A stretch of 64,000 bases of DNA from an uncultured Lachnospiraceae bacterium. Its GTDB lineage: Bacteria > Bacillota > Clostridia > Lachnospirales > Lachnospiraceae. Numbering within the stretch: position 1 is the first letter of the stretch; the number at the start of each line of letters is the position of its first letter. This document shows, in pieces, positions 53,376-61,358 of this stretch. The stretch covers positions 124,001 through 188,000 of the forward strand of contig CAJUMJ010000052.1 in NCBI GenBank assembly GCA_910587095.1, in the 5' to 3' direction. The notes beneath the pieces are model-generated. The model did not search any database. It saw only the letters and a program-made list of their open reading frames with translations, and was not told the origin of the DNA. The position numbers were made by a program, and so were the translations under genes.

Positions 53376-53996
53376 TTAATGTTTATAAAGCCTGAATACG
53401 CCAAACACTTTCCCGAGAATCTGACAGTCATCCACAATAATGGGCTCCATGGAATCGTTTTCAGGCTGTAAACGGATATGTCCGTTTTCTTTATAAAAAG
53501 TCTTAACAGTAGCGGAATCGTCAATCAAAGCCACCACAGTGTCCCCGTTAGACGCCGTCTGACAGCAGTTTACAAAAATCTGATCTCCGCTGTAAATGCC
53601 AACATTAATCATGGAATCTCCCTTTACCTTTAGCACGAAAGACTCGCCGCTTGGCACCATGTCTGCCGGAACCGGAAAGTAGCCAGCGACATTCTGCTCC
53701 GCTAAAATCGGCTGTCCGGCCGCTACCTGCCCGATGATCGGCAAGGAAACCATTTCCGTGCGCACCATCTGGAAATTGTCATCACAAATTTCAATGGCAC
53801 GTGGCTTTGTTGGATCCCGTTTGATATAGCCGTTTTTCTCCAGTGTCTCCAGGTGAGAGTGAACCGATGAGGTGGATTTCAAATTAACCGCCTCACAAAT
53901 CTCCCGGACAGCCGGCGGATATCCTCTTTTCAAAATTTCATCTTTAATATAATCAAGAATCTGCTGCTGCTTTGCAGTGATTTTTCCCTGTGCCAT
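53376..53996 (-). CDS. lexA: SOS repressor LexA
   Basis: LexA represses DNA-damage genes and cleaves itself when RecA is active. The 206-residue protein has an N-terminal winged helix ([36 protein letters not shown]), the cleavage site Ala93-Gly94 (QVAAGQPI), and the Ser128/Lys165 dyad ([15 protein letters not shown]). It diverges from the LysM gene at 54463; LexA-box-like sites lie between them. Start: ATG at 53996 after ggaaaggataagg. Confidence 0.97.
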   Translation of the reverse strand: MAQGKITAKQQQILDYIKDEILKRGYPPAVREICEAVNLKSTSSVHSHLETLEKNGYIKRDPTKPRAIEICDDNFQMVRTEMVSLPIIGQVAAGQPILAEQNVAGYFPVPADMVPSGESFVLKVKGDSMINVGIYSGDQIFVNCCQTASNGDTVVALIDDSATVKTFYKENGHIRLQPENDSMEPIIVDDCQILGKVFGVFRLYKH

Positions 53997-54062
53997 ACAA
54001 AATATCCTTATCCTTTCCCGGTCTTAACCGATATCGAATTTTCTGAAAACTGATCTGAGTTA

Positions 54063-54091
54063 ATCATACCACAGCAATTCCGAAAAAGCAA
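54063..54091 (-). promoter_or_regulatory. Possible promoter of lexA
   Basis: On the minus strand TTGCTT (54091-54086), 17 nt and an extended -10 (TGG then TATGAT, 54068-54063). A LexA-box-like site (54103-54114) sits just upstream of its -35. Confidence 0.55.
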
Positions 54092-54102
54092 ACGTATATT
54101 CA

Positions 54103-54199
54103 GAAAATTTGTTCGAATATTTTTCCAAAAAGTATTGACGAGCGAAAGTATGTTCTGTATAATTTCCTCATAAAGAACGTTTGTTTGCAACATTTGTTC
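54103..54199. promoter_or_regulatory. Four LexA-box-like sites and the rightward promoter they cover
   Basis: Sites of the form GAAC-N4-GTTC (one mismatch each) occur at 54103-54114 (GAAAATTTGTTC), 54144-54155 (GAAAGTATGTTC), 54175-54186 (GAACGTTTGTTT) and 54188-54199 (CAACATTTGTTC). The rightward promoter TTGACG (54135-54140), 17 nt, TATAAT (54158-54163) has the second site exactly between its boxes, and two more sites lie just after the start of transcription. This is the expected layout of a LexA-repressed promoter. Confidence 0.7.
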
Positions 54200-54462
54200 T
54201 GCACACAAGTTTATACAGATATACAATATACAAGCTTCCGAACAGCTTCGGGCCGGAGTTAGCGCCTGAGCGTTGTAAATTCCTTGATAGCAGAGCGAAA
54301 TTAGAAGTTTCGCTCTCGTTTCCAAAAAAGAGCGCTTCAATATGGAGGAAAGGATGAAAGAAAAAAAGAGGAAAGGATAAAATGCAAACACACAGCTTTC
54401 ATCCTATATGTTTGCGCCTCAAATAAAAAACATACATTTTTTCTTGAGGATTGGTGCAAAAT
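54200..54462 (+). other. Long hairpin-rich leader of the LysM gene
   Basis: About 290 nt separate the predicted transcription start from the LysM gene. The leader holds a ccgaa-cagc-ttcgg hairpin (about 54238-54251), a perfect gagcgaaa/tttcgctc hairpin (54293-54315), and a competing cgctct/agagcg pairing (54311-54334) that shares its right arm. No gene longer than 15 codons is present. Confidence 0.5.
54382..54426 (+). CDS. Possible leader peptide (14 residues)
   Basis: A short frame with an excellent ribosome binding site (aggaaagga, 5 nt before ATG) encodes MQTHSFHPICLRLK. It ends 36 nt before the LysM gene. It may be a leader peptide coupling translation to the downstream gene or may be accidental; no conservation data are available. 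Confidence 0.25.
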   Translation: MQTHSFHPICLRLK

Positions 54463-54852
54463 ATGACATCGCATAATAAAACCCCACAGGATATCAAAAG
54501 CGAGAGGAGAATCCGCAATAACCGCATTCGCAGAAAGCGTGAGATGAGAACACATTTCCTTATGTTAATGGCGACGCTCTTTCTGATTGTCGTATGCTCC
54601 GTCGCGGTCAGCTCATTTCGTTCCAGTGCGAAAAATGATTCGAAAGCCAGCTCCTATAAATATTACAAAAGTATCTCCGTATCGAACAGCGATACTCTCT
54701 GGTCCATCGCAAACACCTACATGGACGAATCACACTACGAATCCGTCCAGGCGTATATCCGCGAAGTCATGCAGATCAATCGTCTGACAAGCGACGCCAT
54801 CTACGCGGACACGCATCTGATCGTGCCGTATTTTGAGGTGCCGGATAAATAG
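54463..54852 (+). CDS. yneA: YneA-like LysM membrane protein, probable SOS cell-division inhibitor
   Basis: The 129-residue protein has a basic cytoplasmic N-terminus (RIRNNRIRRKREMR), one membrane segment (about 34-52) and an extracytoplasmic LysM domain (SVSNSDTLWSIANTYM, VMQINRLTSDAIY, LIVPYF). This is the architecture of YneA, the SOS-induced division suppressor encoded divergently from lexA in Bacillus. The same divergent position and LexA-box promoter support the assignment; direct sequence identity was not tested. The ATG at 54463 is 12 nt from gagga; a GTG at 54454 is an alternative. Confidence 0.75.
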   Translation: MTSHNKTPQDIKSERRIRNNRIRRKREMRTHFLMLMATLFLIVVCSVAVSSFRSSAKNDSKASSYKYYKSISVSNSDTLWSIANTYMDESHYESVQAYIREVMQINRLTSDAIYADTHLIVPYFEVPDK

Positions 54853-54894
54853 ATACAAAATACGCTGTGTGGGAAATCGGGCGATAATAATTCA

Positions 54895-54924
54895 TTGGAA
54901 ATTCCCAACTCTATGGGTTATAAT
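54895..54924 (+). promoter_or_regulatory. Promoter of the WYL regulator gene with overlapping palindrome
   Basis: TTGGAA (54895-54900), 18 nt and TATAAT (54919-54924). The -35 lies within the near-palindrome TTGGAAATTCCCAA (54895-54908), a possible autoregulatory site. Confidence 0.5.
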
Positions 54925-54976
54925 TTTTATGTAATTATATGAAAGAATTATTAAAAAACGTCACAGGAGAATTCCC

Positions 54977-55909
54977 ATGAAAATCGACCGGATGATCGGC
55001 ATTTTATCTATTCTGCTACAGCAGGAAAAAGTTACCGCTCCATATCTCGCGGAGAAATTCGAGGTTTCCAGGCGCACCATCAACAGGGACATCGATGCGC
55101 TCTCTATGGCCGGGATTCCGCTTGTCACGGAACAGGGGCGAAGCGGCGGCATCTCTATCATGGAGGGATACAAGATAAACCGGACCCTTCTCTCCACTTC
55201 CGATATGCAGGCTATACTGTCTGGGCTTCGGAGCCTTGACAGTGTGAGCGGGACAAACCGCTATGCCCAGCTTATGGAAAAGCTGTCAGCAGGCGCTTCG
55301 AGCCTGCTTGCGGGAGATAACCATATTCTGATTGATCTTTCATCCTGGTATAAATCATCCCTTTCCCCCAAATTTGAACTGCTGCACAGCGCCATTCTTT
55401 CCGCACACAAGGTTTCCTTCACTTATTCCGCTCCAAAAGGGGAATCCAAACGAATCGCGGAGCCATATAACCTCATTTTTCAATGGGCCGGGTGGTATCT
55501 GTGGGGGTGGTGTGAAAGCAGACAGGATTTTCGCCTCTTTAAGCTGATGCGCATGACAGATCTGCAAATAACGGAATCCTTTGAAAAGCGGCCGGCCGCG
55601 CTTCCCGATCTGACGCCGGAGAGAGTATTTCCTTCCATATACCACGTGAAAGCCAGGATTCAGCCGGAATATAAATGGCGCCTGGTGGAAGAGTACGGTC
55701 CGGAAAGTTTTAAATGTGAACCGGACGGATCATTGCTGTTTTCCGCCGCATTTGTCGATAAAACGAGTATTGTCGGATGGATTGTCTCTTTTGGAGGAGG
55801 CGCGGAGCTGTTGGAGCCGGCGGAATTCAGGCAGGATGTACTTTGCTTTGCGGAAAACATCCGGGAAAAGTATTTGAAAAAAAATGTGTCCTGCGCGGAG
55901 GAAAAGTAA
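54977..55909 (+). CDS. YafY-type transcription factor (HTH_11 + WYL)
   Basis: The 310-residue protein has an N-terminal winged helix of the DeoR/HTH_11 type (IDRMIGILSILLQQEKVTAP, FEVSRRTINRDIDALSMAGI), a WYL domain (about 140-215, EPYNLIFQWAGWYLWGWC) and a C-terminal extension domain. WYL domains bind nucleotides or other small ligands. The next gene encodes a GyrI-like binding protein 86 nt downstream, a likely target. Start: ATG after cacaggagaattccc. Confidence 0.9.
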   Translation: MKIDRMIGILSILLQQEKVTAPYLAEKFEVSRRTINRDIDALSMAGIPLVTEQGRSGGISIMEGYKINRTLLSTSDMQAILSGLRSLDSVSGTNRYAQLMEKLSAGASSLLAGDNHILIDLSSWYKSSLSPKFELLHSAILSAHKVSFTYSAPKGESKRIAEPYNLIFQWAGWYLWGWCESRQDFRLFKLMRMTDLQITESFEKRPAALPDLTPERVFPSIYHVKARIQPEYKWRLVEEYGPESFKCEPDGSLLFSAAFVDKTSIVGWIVSFGGGAELLEPAEFRQDVLCFAENIREKYLKKNVSCAEEK

Positions 55910-55995
55910 ACAAAACAAGACAAAAACAAGACACATAGATGTCGTGTTTTGTTTGATATGATATAACCATCTCAAAAGAAAGGATGGATATCAAC

Positions 55996-56460
55996 ATGGA
56001 ATATGAAATTGTGACATTGGAGGAAAAAATTGCCGTTGGCATATCGGCGAGGACAAACAACAACTCCCCGGACATGGGCGCCGTTATCGGAGGATTGTGG
56101 AATCGGTTTTACACCGAGGGCATTTACGCATCCATACCCGAAAAGGCAAACGAGAAGGCTTTAGGCGTTTATACTGATTACGCCGGGGATGAAAAAGCGG
56201 ACTACACAGCGATAGTCGCCTGCGAGACAAGAAAACAGCCTCAGGAAAATGAGAAATATACAGTCCACCGGATTCCGGCCGGCCGTTACGCGAAATTTAT
56301 CGTCCATGGCGATATGGTTCAGGCTGTTGCGGACGCTTGGATGGAAATTTGGAAAATGAATCTTCCCAGAACTTTTTTGTCTGACTTTGAAGAATATCAG
56401 GACGACAATATGGAAGATGCCACAATCCATATATATGTAGGTTTGAAGGAAACAGAATAA
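55996..56460 (+). CDS. GyrI-like small-molecule-binding protein
   Basis: The 154-residue protein is a free-standing GyrI-like/effector-binding domain (YEIVTLEEKIAVGISART, GLWNRFY, KALGVYTDY, RIPAGRYAKFIVHG, WMEIWKMNLP). Such proteins sequester or hydrolyse toxic small molecules, or inhibit gyrase in E. coli SbmC. The ATG at 55996 is preferred over 55984, which overlaps aaagg. An imperfect inverted repeat (AAACAAGACA and TGTCGTGTTT, about 55923-55951) precedes it. With the upstream WYL regulator it may form a small drug-response unit; this is inference. Confidence 0.82.
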   Translation: MEYEIVTLEEKIAVGISARTNNNSPDMGAVIGGLWNRFYTEGIYASIPEKANEKALGVYTDYAGDEKADYTAIVACETRKQPQENEKYTVHRIPAGRYAKFIVHGDMVQAVADAWMEIWKMNLPRTFLSDFEEYQDDNMEDATIHIYVGLKETE

Positions 56461-56479
56461 CTTTTTTTGCTGAAAGAGC

Positions 56480-56529
56480 ATCGAACCAACTATGAAACAA
56501 ATGCTTGTTTATTTCATAGTTGGTTCGAT
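56480..56529. repeat. Perfect 18-bp inverted repeat
   Basis: atcgaaccaactatgaaa (56480-56497) and its exact complement (56512-56529) flank a 14-nt loop, between the GyrI-like gene and the convergent recombinase gene. There is no T-run on either side, so it may be a weak bidirectional terminator or a recombination-related palindrome. Confidence 0.7.
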
Positions 56530-56587
56530 TTGTAACCAAAATTGTTTATATAGATATATCCTACGGCTACGGGATTTCCACGGTAAT

Positions 56588-57655
56588 TCAGTTTTCCCGC
56601 AGTTTGATGGTCCGGGCGGCCCTCCGACGGTTTTGGTCTTTCATGGCAGCATAATGTTTTCGCGTGGTTCCGACATCCGAGTGTCCAAGGACGTCCGCCA
56701 CAAGATAAATGTCGCCGGTTTCCTGGTAAAGGCTTGTGCCGAAGGTGGAACGCAGCTTATGAGGCGTGATCTTTTTCTGCGGAATAAACTCCCTGGCGTA
56801 TTTTTCCACCAGATTTTCCACGGCATGTACGCTGATGCGTTTTTTTTGCAGAGAGAAAAACAGCGCATTTTCCTCGCCCGCAAGCGCCTGGCTGGCCATC
56901 TGCTCCCGCGGGCCTTCTATGTAGTCAAGCAGCGCTTTTTCTACCTCCTCGCCGAAGTAAACCATCGCTTCATTGCCGCCTTTGCGGACAATGCGAATGC
57001 TGTCTTCCCGGAAATTCACATCGTTTATATCAAGTCCGACGCATTCCGACACACGGATGCCCGTTCCCAAAAACAAGGTGACAATAGCGATATCCCTCAC
57101 TTTGGTTTTCAGAAAAAAATCTTTCTTTTTACCCGTGAGCTGTTTCTCGTAATTGTCCATGCCGTCCAGGAAAATAGCCACTTCATCGGGCTCAAGATGG
57201 ATGATCGCCTTGTCGTGTATCTTTGGCATGTCCACCTGCATCCCGACATTCTTAACGAGCAGTTCCTTCTTATAAAAGTAATCGAGAAAACTTCTGAGGG
57301 ACGACATCTTTCTCGCAATGCTGCTTGCGCCGTTTTTCTGTTCACCGGTATCGGACTCGTAATATTTCAGATATTCCTGATACTCCTCGATATCTACGTT
57401 GTTTAGACAGTTCAGATCCTCCAGAGTAATCTCCCGGATCTCCTTTTTTGACAAGGCAGGGTTGGTTTCTTGCAGAAAATGGAAAAAAACCTGTAAATCA
57501 TAGGCGTATGAAATTCTAGTCTTGGCGCTGGATTTCTGTTCAAATGCGCGAAAATAGTCTTTCGTGTAAGGAGGCAGCTCGTCCAGAACCTTTCGGAGCA
57601 GCAAGGTGTATTCCGTCTGTTTCTTTTCATGATAGGTATGATTTCTATTTGCCAT
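56588..57655 (-). CDS. Tyrosine recombinase (XerC/XerD-like)
   Basis: The 355-residue protein has an N-terminal SAM-like core-binding domain (about 15-165) and a catalytic domain with R (GTGIRVSE), K (VRKGGNE), HxxR (HKLRSTFG), H (LGHSDVGTT) and the nucleophile Tyr in HYAAM. All residues of the active site are present. The length and motifs suit a Xer-type chromosomal recombinase or a clostridial integrase of that type. No phage or element genes lie nearby, which favours a housekeeping role. The ATG at 57655 lies 7 nt after ggagg. Confidence 0.9.
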   Translation of the reverse strand: MANRNHTYHEKKQTEYTLLLRKVLDELPPYTKDYFRAFEQKSSAKTRISYAYDLQVFFHFLQETNPALSKKEIREITLEDLNCLNNVDIEEYQEYLKYYESDTGEQKNGASSIARKMSSLRSFLDYFYKKELLVKNVGMQVDMPKIHDKAIIHLEPDEVAIFLDGMDNYEKQLTGKKKDFFLKTKVRDIAIVTLFLGTGIRVSECVGLDINDVNFREDSIRIVRKGGNEAMVYFGEEVEKALLDYIEGPREQMASQALAGEENALFFSLQKKRISVHAVENLVEKYAREFIPQKKITPHKLRSTFGTSLYQETGDIYLVADVLGHSDVGTTRKHYAAMKDQNRRRAARTIKLREN

Positions 57656-57706
57656 TTTATCCTCCATTTAGTTCGAAACTGTTTGGCCAGGGGAACAAGC
57701 AAACGG

Positions 57707-58426
57707 TCAGATTCTATTCCAGCCATCCAGGTTTCCGTTTAGAATCGCCGTAAACATGCGTTCTTTTACTCCCGGCGCCTCCAGATTGATTTCCTGTACC
57801 AGTTTTTTGACGGTTTCTCTCTTTGTGTGGCCATCCGCGGGGCATGGACTTTTTACGACCGGAACGTCGTGTTTTCGCACAAACCCGATGACATCTGCCT
57901 CATTCATGTAAATCAGCGGACGAATTACCGTAATCCCTGTCCGGTCCAGGAAAGTCACCGGGCGGAAAGTATGAAATCTTCCCTCATAGATCAAAGACAT
58001 CATCATCGTCTCCACCACATCGTCCTTATGGTGCGCATAGGCTACTTTGTTACAGCCGGATGCCTTCATCGCATCGTTAAGCACGCCTTTTCTCATTTTC
58101 GCACACAGCGAACAAGGATTTGTCTCTTTTCTGTCCTCAAAAATAATTTTGCCGATGTCCGTACGGACGATACGGTATTCAACATCGAGCTTTTCGCAAA
58201 GTTCACTGATCTTTGAAAGATCCAGATTCCCAAAGCCAAGGTCAACCGTCACCGCGCAAAGTTCAAACGAAGCCGGATAAAACCTCCTAAGCCCCTGTAG
58301 CGCGTAAAGCAGCGTCAGACTGTCCTTGCCACCGGAAATACCCACCGCGATCTTATCGCCCGTCTCAATCATATGATAGTCGTCCACAGCCTTTCTTGTA
58401 AGGCTAAGTACCTGCTGTAATTTCAT
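57707..58426 (-). CDS. ttcA: TtcA-family tRNA thiolation enzyme
   Basis: The 239-residue protein is an ATP PP-loop enzyme (GISGGKDSLTLLYAL) with the TtcA cysteines CSLC and SPCPADG that bind an iron-sulphur cluster. TtcA makes 2-thiocytidine at position 32 of tRNA; some family members act on other nucleosides. It lies next to the recombinase gene on the same strand, 51 nt away. Its upstream region (58427-58785) is full of hairpins. Confidence 0.88.
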   Translation of the reverse strand: MKLQQVLSLTRKAVDDYHMIETGDKIAVGISGGKDSLTLLYALQGLRRFYPASFELCAVTVDLGFGNLDLSKISELCEKLDVEYRIVRTDIGKIIFEDRKETNPCSLCAKMRKGVLNDAMKASGCNKVAYAHHKDDVVETMMMSLIYEGRFHTFRPVTFLDRTGITVIRPLIYMNEADVIGFVRKHDVPVVKSPCPADGHTKRETVKKLVQEINLEAPGVKERMFTAILNGNLDGWNRI

Positions 58427-58440
58427 GCTTTCTCTCCCGT

Positions 58441-58654
58441 GTGAGACTTAGAGCTTCCTAACTCGACAGCTTACGCTGTCGAGTTTTAGAAGTTCTTATT
58501 ATGCTAACATTCATGATTTCCGCTTCAGCGGAATCCCAAAATCTGCAGATGAGCAGACCCATCCGGGAGAATGCCTGTATTTAGGGCATTCTCCTGAGTG
58601 AAACATAGAACTTCTTAGCGAGACAGCCTATGCTGTCGAGTTTTAGAAGTTCTT
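58441..58654. repeat. Duplicated 57-nt hairpin element with two other hairpins between the copies
   Basis: Two copies of a 57-nt sequence (58441-58497 and 58598-58654, 48 of 57 positions identical by eye) both contain a gacagc/gctgtc stem and end ttttagaagttctt. Between them are a gatttccgc/gcggaatc hairpin (58515-58535) and a perfect ggagaatgcc/ggcattctcc hairpin (58566-58594). The interval 58427-58785 has no gene. The elements lie between divergent genes, so they are not simply terminators. Confidence 0.75.
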
Positions 58655-58715
58655 TTCACTCTATTATACAGAATATCCGTTCTCTTGGCATCAACTTTTT
58701 TCGTGATCTTTGGTA

Positions 58716-58744
58716 TTGTTTCCGATCAGTCAAATTGGTATAAT
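58716..58744 (+). promoter_or_regulatory. Promoter of the AI-2E family transporter gene
   Basis: TTGTTT (58716-58721), 17 nt and an extended TATAAT (TGG then 58739-58744). Confidence 0.72.
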
Positions 58745-58812
58745 GAATTCAGTAAGCTATACTTTTTTACCATTTTATCCGTTTTGTGAGGGTTGACTGC
58801 GAGGTTTGGGAA

Positions 58813-60132
58813 ATGAAATTTAAGTTTGACAAAAAATATTTATACTGGGGAATTACAGCGTTTCTTGCGCTGACAGGCGCCATTCTTTTTTACTATATCC
58901 TCTTCCACCGTTCCAATTTTATGGGCGGACTTGATAAGTTTATCACCATTGCCATGCCGATCATAGACGGTTTCGTCTTGGCCTATCTGTTTACGCCTAT
59001 TCTGAACAAGATAGAGGAAGTCATCGCCAAACCGCTCTGCTTAAAAGCCGGGTTCTCCATGACACCGAAGGTAAAACGGCGCATCCGCGCGGGCTCTATT
59101 TTAGCTACGCTCGGGGTGATTCTTCTTGTTCTCTATGAGCTCTTTGCTCTGATCATCCCGGAGGTAGTTCGCAGTGTACAGAGTATTATTTTCCAGTTTC
59201 CTATTTACGTAAACAATCTCTCCAATTGGGCGCTTCTTCTGCTCAAGGATAATCCCGATCTGGAGGCCACGGTGGACACACTGATCAACCAGTATTCGGC
59301 GAAGGTGCTGGAATATGTCAACACCAACCTTCTGCCCCATATCAACGAGGTTTTAAAAACCGTATCCCTGAGTGTGATCGGTGTCTTTAAAGCGCTCTGG
59401 AATCTGATTATAGGCTTCATTATCTCTATCTACCTGCTCGGAAGCAAGGAAAAATTTGCCGGGCAGGCAAAAAAAATCGTCTATGCCGTTTTCGACCGAA
59501 AAGCCGGCAACGAATTGATCTCGAACTTCCGCTTCATCCACGGTACTTTCATCGGCTTTCTCGGCGGAAAAATCGTGGACTCCATCATTATCGGCATTAT
59601 CTGTTTTGTATGCACGAGCGTGATCGGCACGCCTTATTCCATACTGGTCAGCGTAATTATCGGCCTGACAAACATCATTCCTTTCTTTGGCCCATGGATT
59701 GGCGGTATTCCCAGCGCCCTCCTTGTACTGATGGTAGACCCGAAGCAGGCGCTATACTTTGGCATTCTGATTATCGTCATCCAGCAATTTGACGGCAATA
59801 TCCTCGGCCCTAAGATTCTCGGAGATTCCACCGGTTTATCGGGATTTTGGGTCATCTTCTCGATCACTATATTCGGGGGATTGTTTGGCGTTCTAGGCAT
59901 GGTTGTGGGCGTACCGATCTTTGCGGTGTTCTATGCGGGCGTGAAGTCTATGGTCAACAGATCTTTACACAAAAGAAGCCTTCCCACTGATCTTAGCCCC
60001 TATATGACCGTCGGACAGATCGAGGAGTCCATGACTTTTACGGAGTATATCCCTCCTGTCAAAAAAAAGACGACAAATAAAACGCCAAGGCAAAAGTCTG
60101 ATACGAAAACAGACGCTTCAAAGAAGCTTTAG
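58813..60132 (+). CDS. AI-2E family transporter (YdiK/TqsA/PerM type)
   Basis: The 439-residue protein has about seven membrane segments typical of the AI-2E exporter family: two N-terminal helices, a ~150-residue amphipathic region, and the conserved GxxxGIPxxPFF-like segment here as GLTNIIPFFGPWIGGIPSALL, then PKILGDSTGLSGFWVIFSI. Family members export autoinducer-2, Na+ or organic compounds; the substrate here is not known. The C-terminus is basic and Thr/Lys-rich. The ATG at 58813 follows gcgaggtttggg. The next gene lies 12 nt away. Confidence 0.9.
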   Translation: MKFKFDKKYLYWGITAFLALTGAILFYYILFHRSNFMGGLDKFITIAMPIIDGFVLAYLFTPILNKIEEVIAKPLCLKAGFSMTPKVKRRIRAGSILATLGVILLVLYELFALIIPEVVRSVQSIIFQFPIYVNNLSNWALLLLKDNPDLEATVDTLINQYSAKVLEYVNTNLLPHINEVLKTVSLSVIGVFKALWNLIIGFIISIYLLGSKEKFAGQAKKIVYAVFDRKAGNELISNFRFIHGTFIGFLGGKIVDSIIIGIICFVCTSVIGTPYSILVSVIIGLTNIIPFFGPWIGGIPSALLVLMVDPKQALYFGILIIVIQQFDGNILGPKILGDSTGLSGFWVIFSITIFGGLFGVLGMVVGVPIFAVFYAGVKSMVNRSLHKRSLPTDLSPYMTVGQIEESMTFTEYIPPVKKKTTNKTPRQKSDTKTDASKKL

Positions 60133-60144
60133 GAGGAATCTTAT

Positions 60145-60372
60145 ATGATTCATGTGATTCTCTTTACCGCTGTCATAGCGCTGCTTATCTTCGTCTATAT
60201 GCGTCATATCACGAAGCGCAGAAGGTCGAAAACCGCGGACATTGATTCCGTCAGGGACTTCCACAGCTCCTATGACCGTATCAGAACACGCAGGGATTTG
60301 CGTGACAAAGAAAGCGGATACCGCTCTTACGTGACAAAATATAACAGCTCAGAGGACTATCGCGAGCGCTGA
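60145..60372 (+). CDS. Unknown small single-pass membrane protein
   Basis: The 75-residue protein has one N-terminal membrane segment (residues ~3-20) and a highly charged, Arg-rich cytoplasmic part (HITKRRRSKTADIDSVRDFH). I do not recognise a family. It is translationally close (12 nt) to the transporter gene with a perfect aggaggaat site, so it is probably co-expressed and may be an accessory. Confidence 0.75.
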   Translation: MIHVILFTAVIALLIFVYMRHITKRRRSKTADIDSVRDFHSSYDRIRTRRDLRDKESGYRSYVTKYNSSEDYRER

Positions 60373-60373
60373 A

Positions 60374-60406
60374 AAGGAGCGGATGTGCATCATCCGCTCC
60401 TTCTTC
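60374..60406 (+). terminator. Terminator after the transporter operon
   Basis: A perfect 12-bp stem (aaggagcggatg at 60374-60385 with catccgctcctt at 60391-60402) with a 5-nt loop precedes ttcttc. A second hairpin (ctttgcccg/cgggcaaag, 60456-60477) lies beyond, at the 3' side of the convergent gene. Confidence 0.75.
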
Positions 60407-60486
60407 AATACCGAAGGTTTCTTGCCGTGTTCGCGAAGCGGATCCGGCAATCAAGCTTTGCCCGCAATCGGGCAAAGATCGATTTG

Positions 60487-61113
60487 TTAACGATTCTCAA
60501 AGTCGTCGACAAACTGCTCAATCAGCTTCGCCGTTCCCTCAATTCCCAAAATACTGCTATTGATCGAGAGGTCATAGCTGTCCACGCGTCCCCATTTTTT
60601 CGAGGAATAGTAATTATAATAGCTCTGCCTCTGCTTATCTTTTTTGTTCATCATATCGAGCGCTTTCTGCTCGGTGTTGATGTCCTCGTAACGCTCCATA
60701 ATGCGCTTTGCCTTGCACTTTTCCTCACCGTGTATGAAAATATGCAGACAGTTCTGATAATCATGCAGCGCATAGTCCGCACAACGTCCGACAATCACAC
60801 AAGGCCCCTCGCTGGCAATCTTCTTGATCGTATCAAACTGCGCCAAAAACACCTTGTGGCTGATTGGCATATCCACAAAGGAGGACGAATTGTACCCGAA
60901 AGAATACGTGTCCATCACCAGATTGTAGAGAAAGGAATTGGTAGGACGCTCGTCGTGGCTCTGAATCATCTCCTCGCAAAAACCGCTCTCCTTCGCTGCC
61001 CTCGTCAACAGATCCTTATCATAGAATTTGATTCCGAAATGCTCCGCAACCTTCTTTCCGATCTCACGGCCACCGGAACCGAATTGACGTCCTATCGTAA
61101 TAATGGTATTCAT
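60487..61113 (-). CDS. Cytidylate-kinase-like protein
   Basis: The 208-residue protein belongs to the cytidylate kinase-like P-loop family: ITIGRQFGSGGREIGKKVAE at the N-terminus (variant P-loop GSGGREIG), then FYDKDLLTRAAKESG, IVGRCADYAL and an Arg/Lys-rich lid. Unlike true Cmk it lacks the canonical GPxGxGK loop, so its substrate is uncertain. The start at 61113 is chosen over 61122, which abuts aaagggg. It is monocistronic, leftward. Confidence 0.88.
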   Translation of the reverse strand: MNTIITIGRQFGSGGREIGKKVAEHFGIKFYDKDLLTRAAKESGFCEEMIQSHDERPTNSFLYNLVMDTYSFGYNSSSFVDMPISHKVFLAQFDTIKKIASEGPCVIVGRCADYALHDYQNCLHIFIHGEEKCKAKRIMERYEDINTEQKALDMMNKKDKQRQSYYNYYSSKKWGRVDSYDLSINSSILGIEGTAKLIEQFVDDFENR

Positions 61114-61199
61114 ATAATACATCCCCTTTCTAACCTACATCCCTGCTGTCTGACGTTTCCTGACCTGTGTCGAAACATAGGATGTTTTATGATACTCTC

Positions 61200-61228
61200 A
61201 TTATATATAAATTGCACAATAAAGTCAA
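61200..61228 (-). promoter_or_regulatory. Promoter of the cytidylate-kinase-like gene
   Basis: On the minus strand TTGACT (61228-61223), 17 nt and TATAAT (61205-61200), near consensus. Confidence 0.78.
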
Positions 61229-61293
61229 GTAAAGGCAATGAAAAACAAGTGATTTTGAACAAGCGGGCAGATTTTTGATAAGCAGAAAGCTAG

Positions 61294-61323
61294 AAAAAAG
61301 GAGGACAGAAATTTCTGCCCTCC
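61294..61323 (-). terminator. Terminator after cstA
   Basis: Read leftward, a ggagggcagaa/ttctgtcctcc stem (61323-61300) is followed by six Ts, 36 nt past the cstA stop. Confidence 0.82.
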
Positions 61324-61358
61324 CACAAATCCGTTTTTAATATCAGGTGATATTTTTA

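Noticed and set aside
56492..57406. 304-codon open frame on the plus strand
   Set aside because: It lies antisense to the recombinase gene, has no ribosome binding site and no protein-like motif; the minus-strand frame has a full active site.
56588..58426. Integrated mobile element around the tyrosine recombinase
   Set aside because: No phage, conjugation or transposase genes, no tRNA target and no clear flanking direct repeats; neighbours are core genes.
60385..61278. 297-codon plus-strand open frame
   Set aside because: Antisense to the cytidylate-kinase-like gene, with Leu/Ile-rich composition typical of a reverse-complement shadow.
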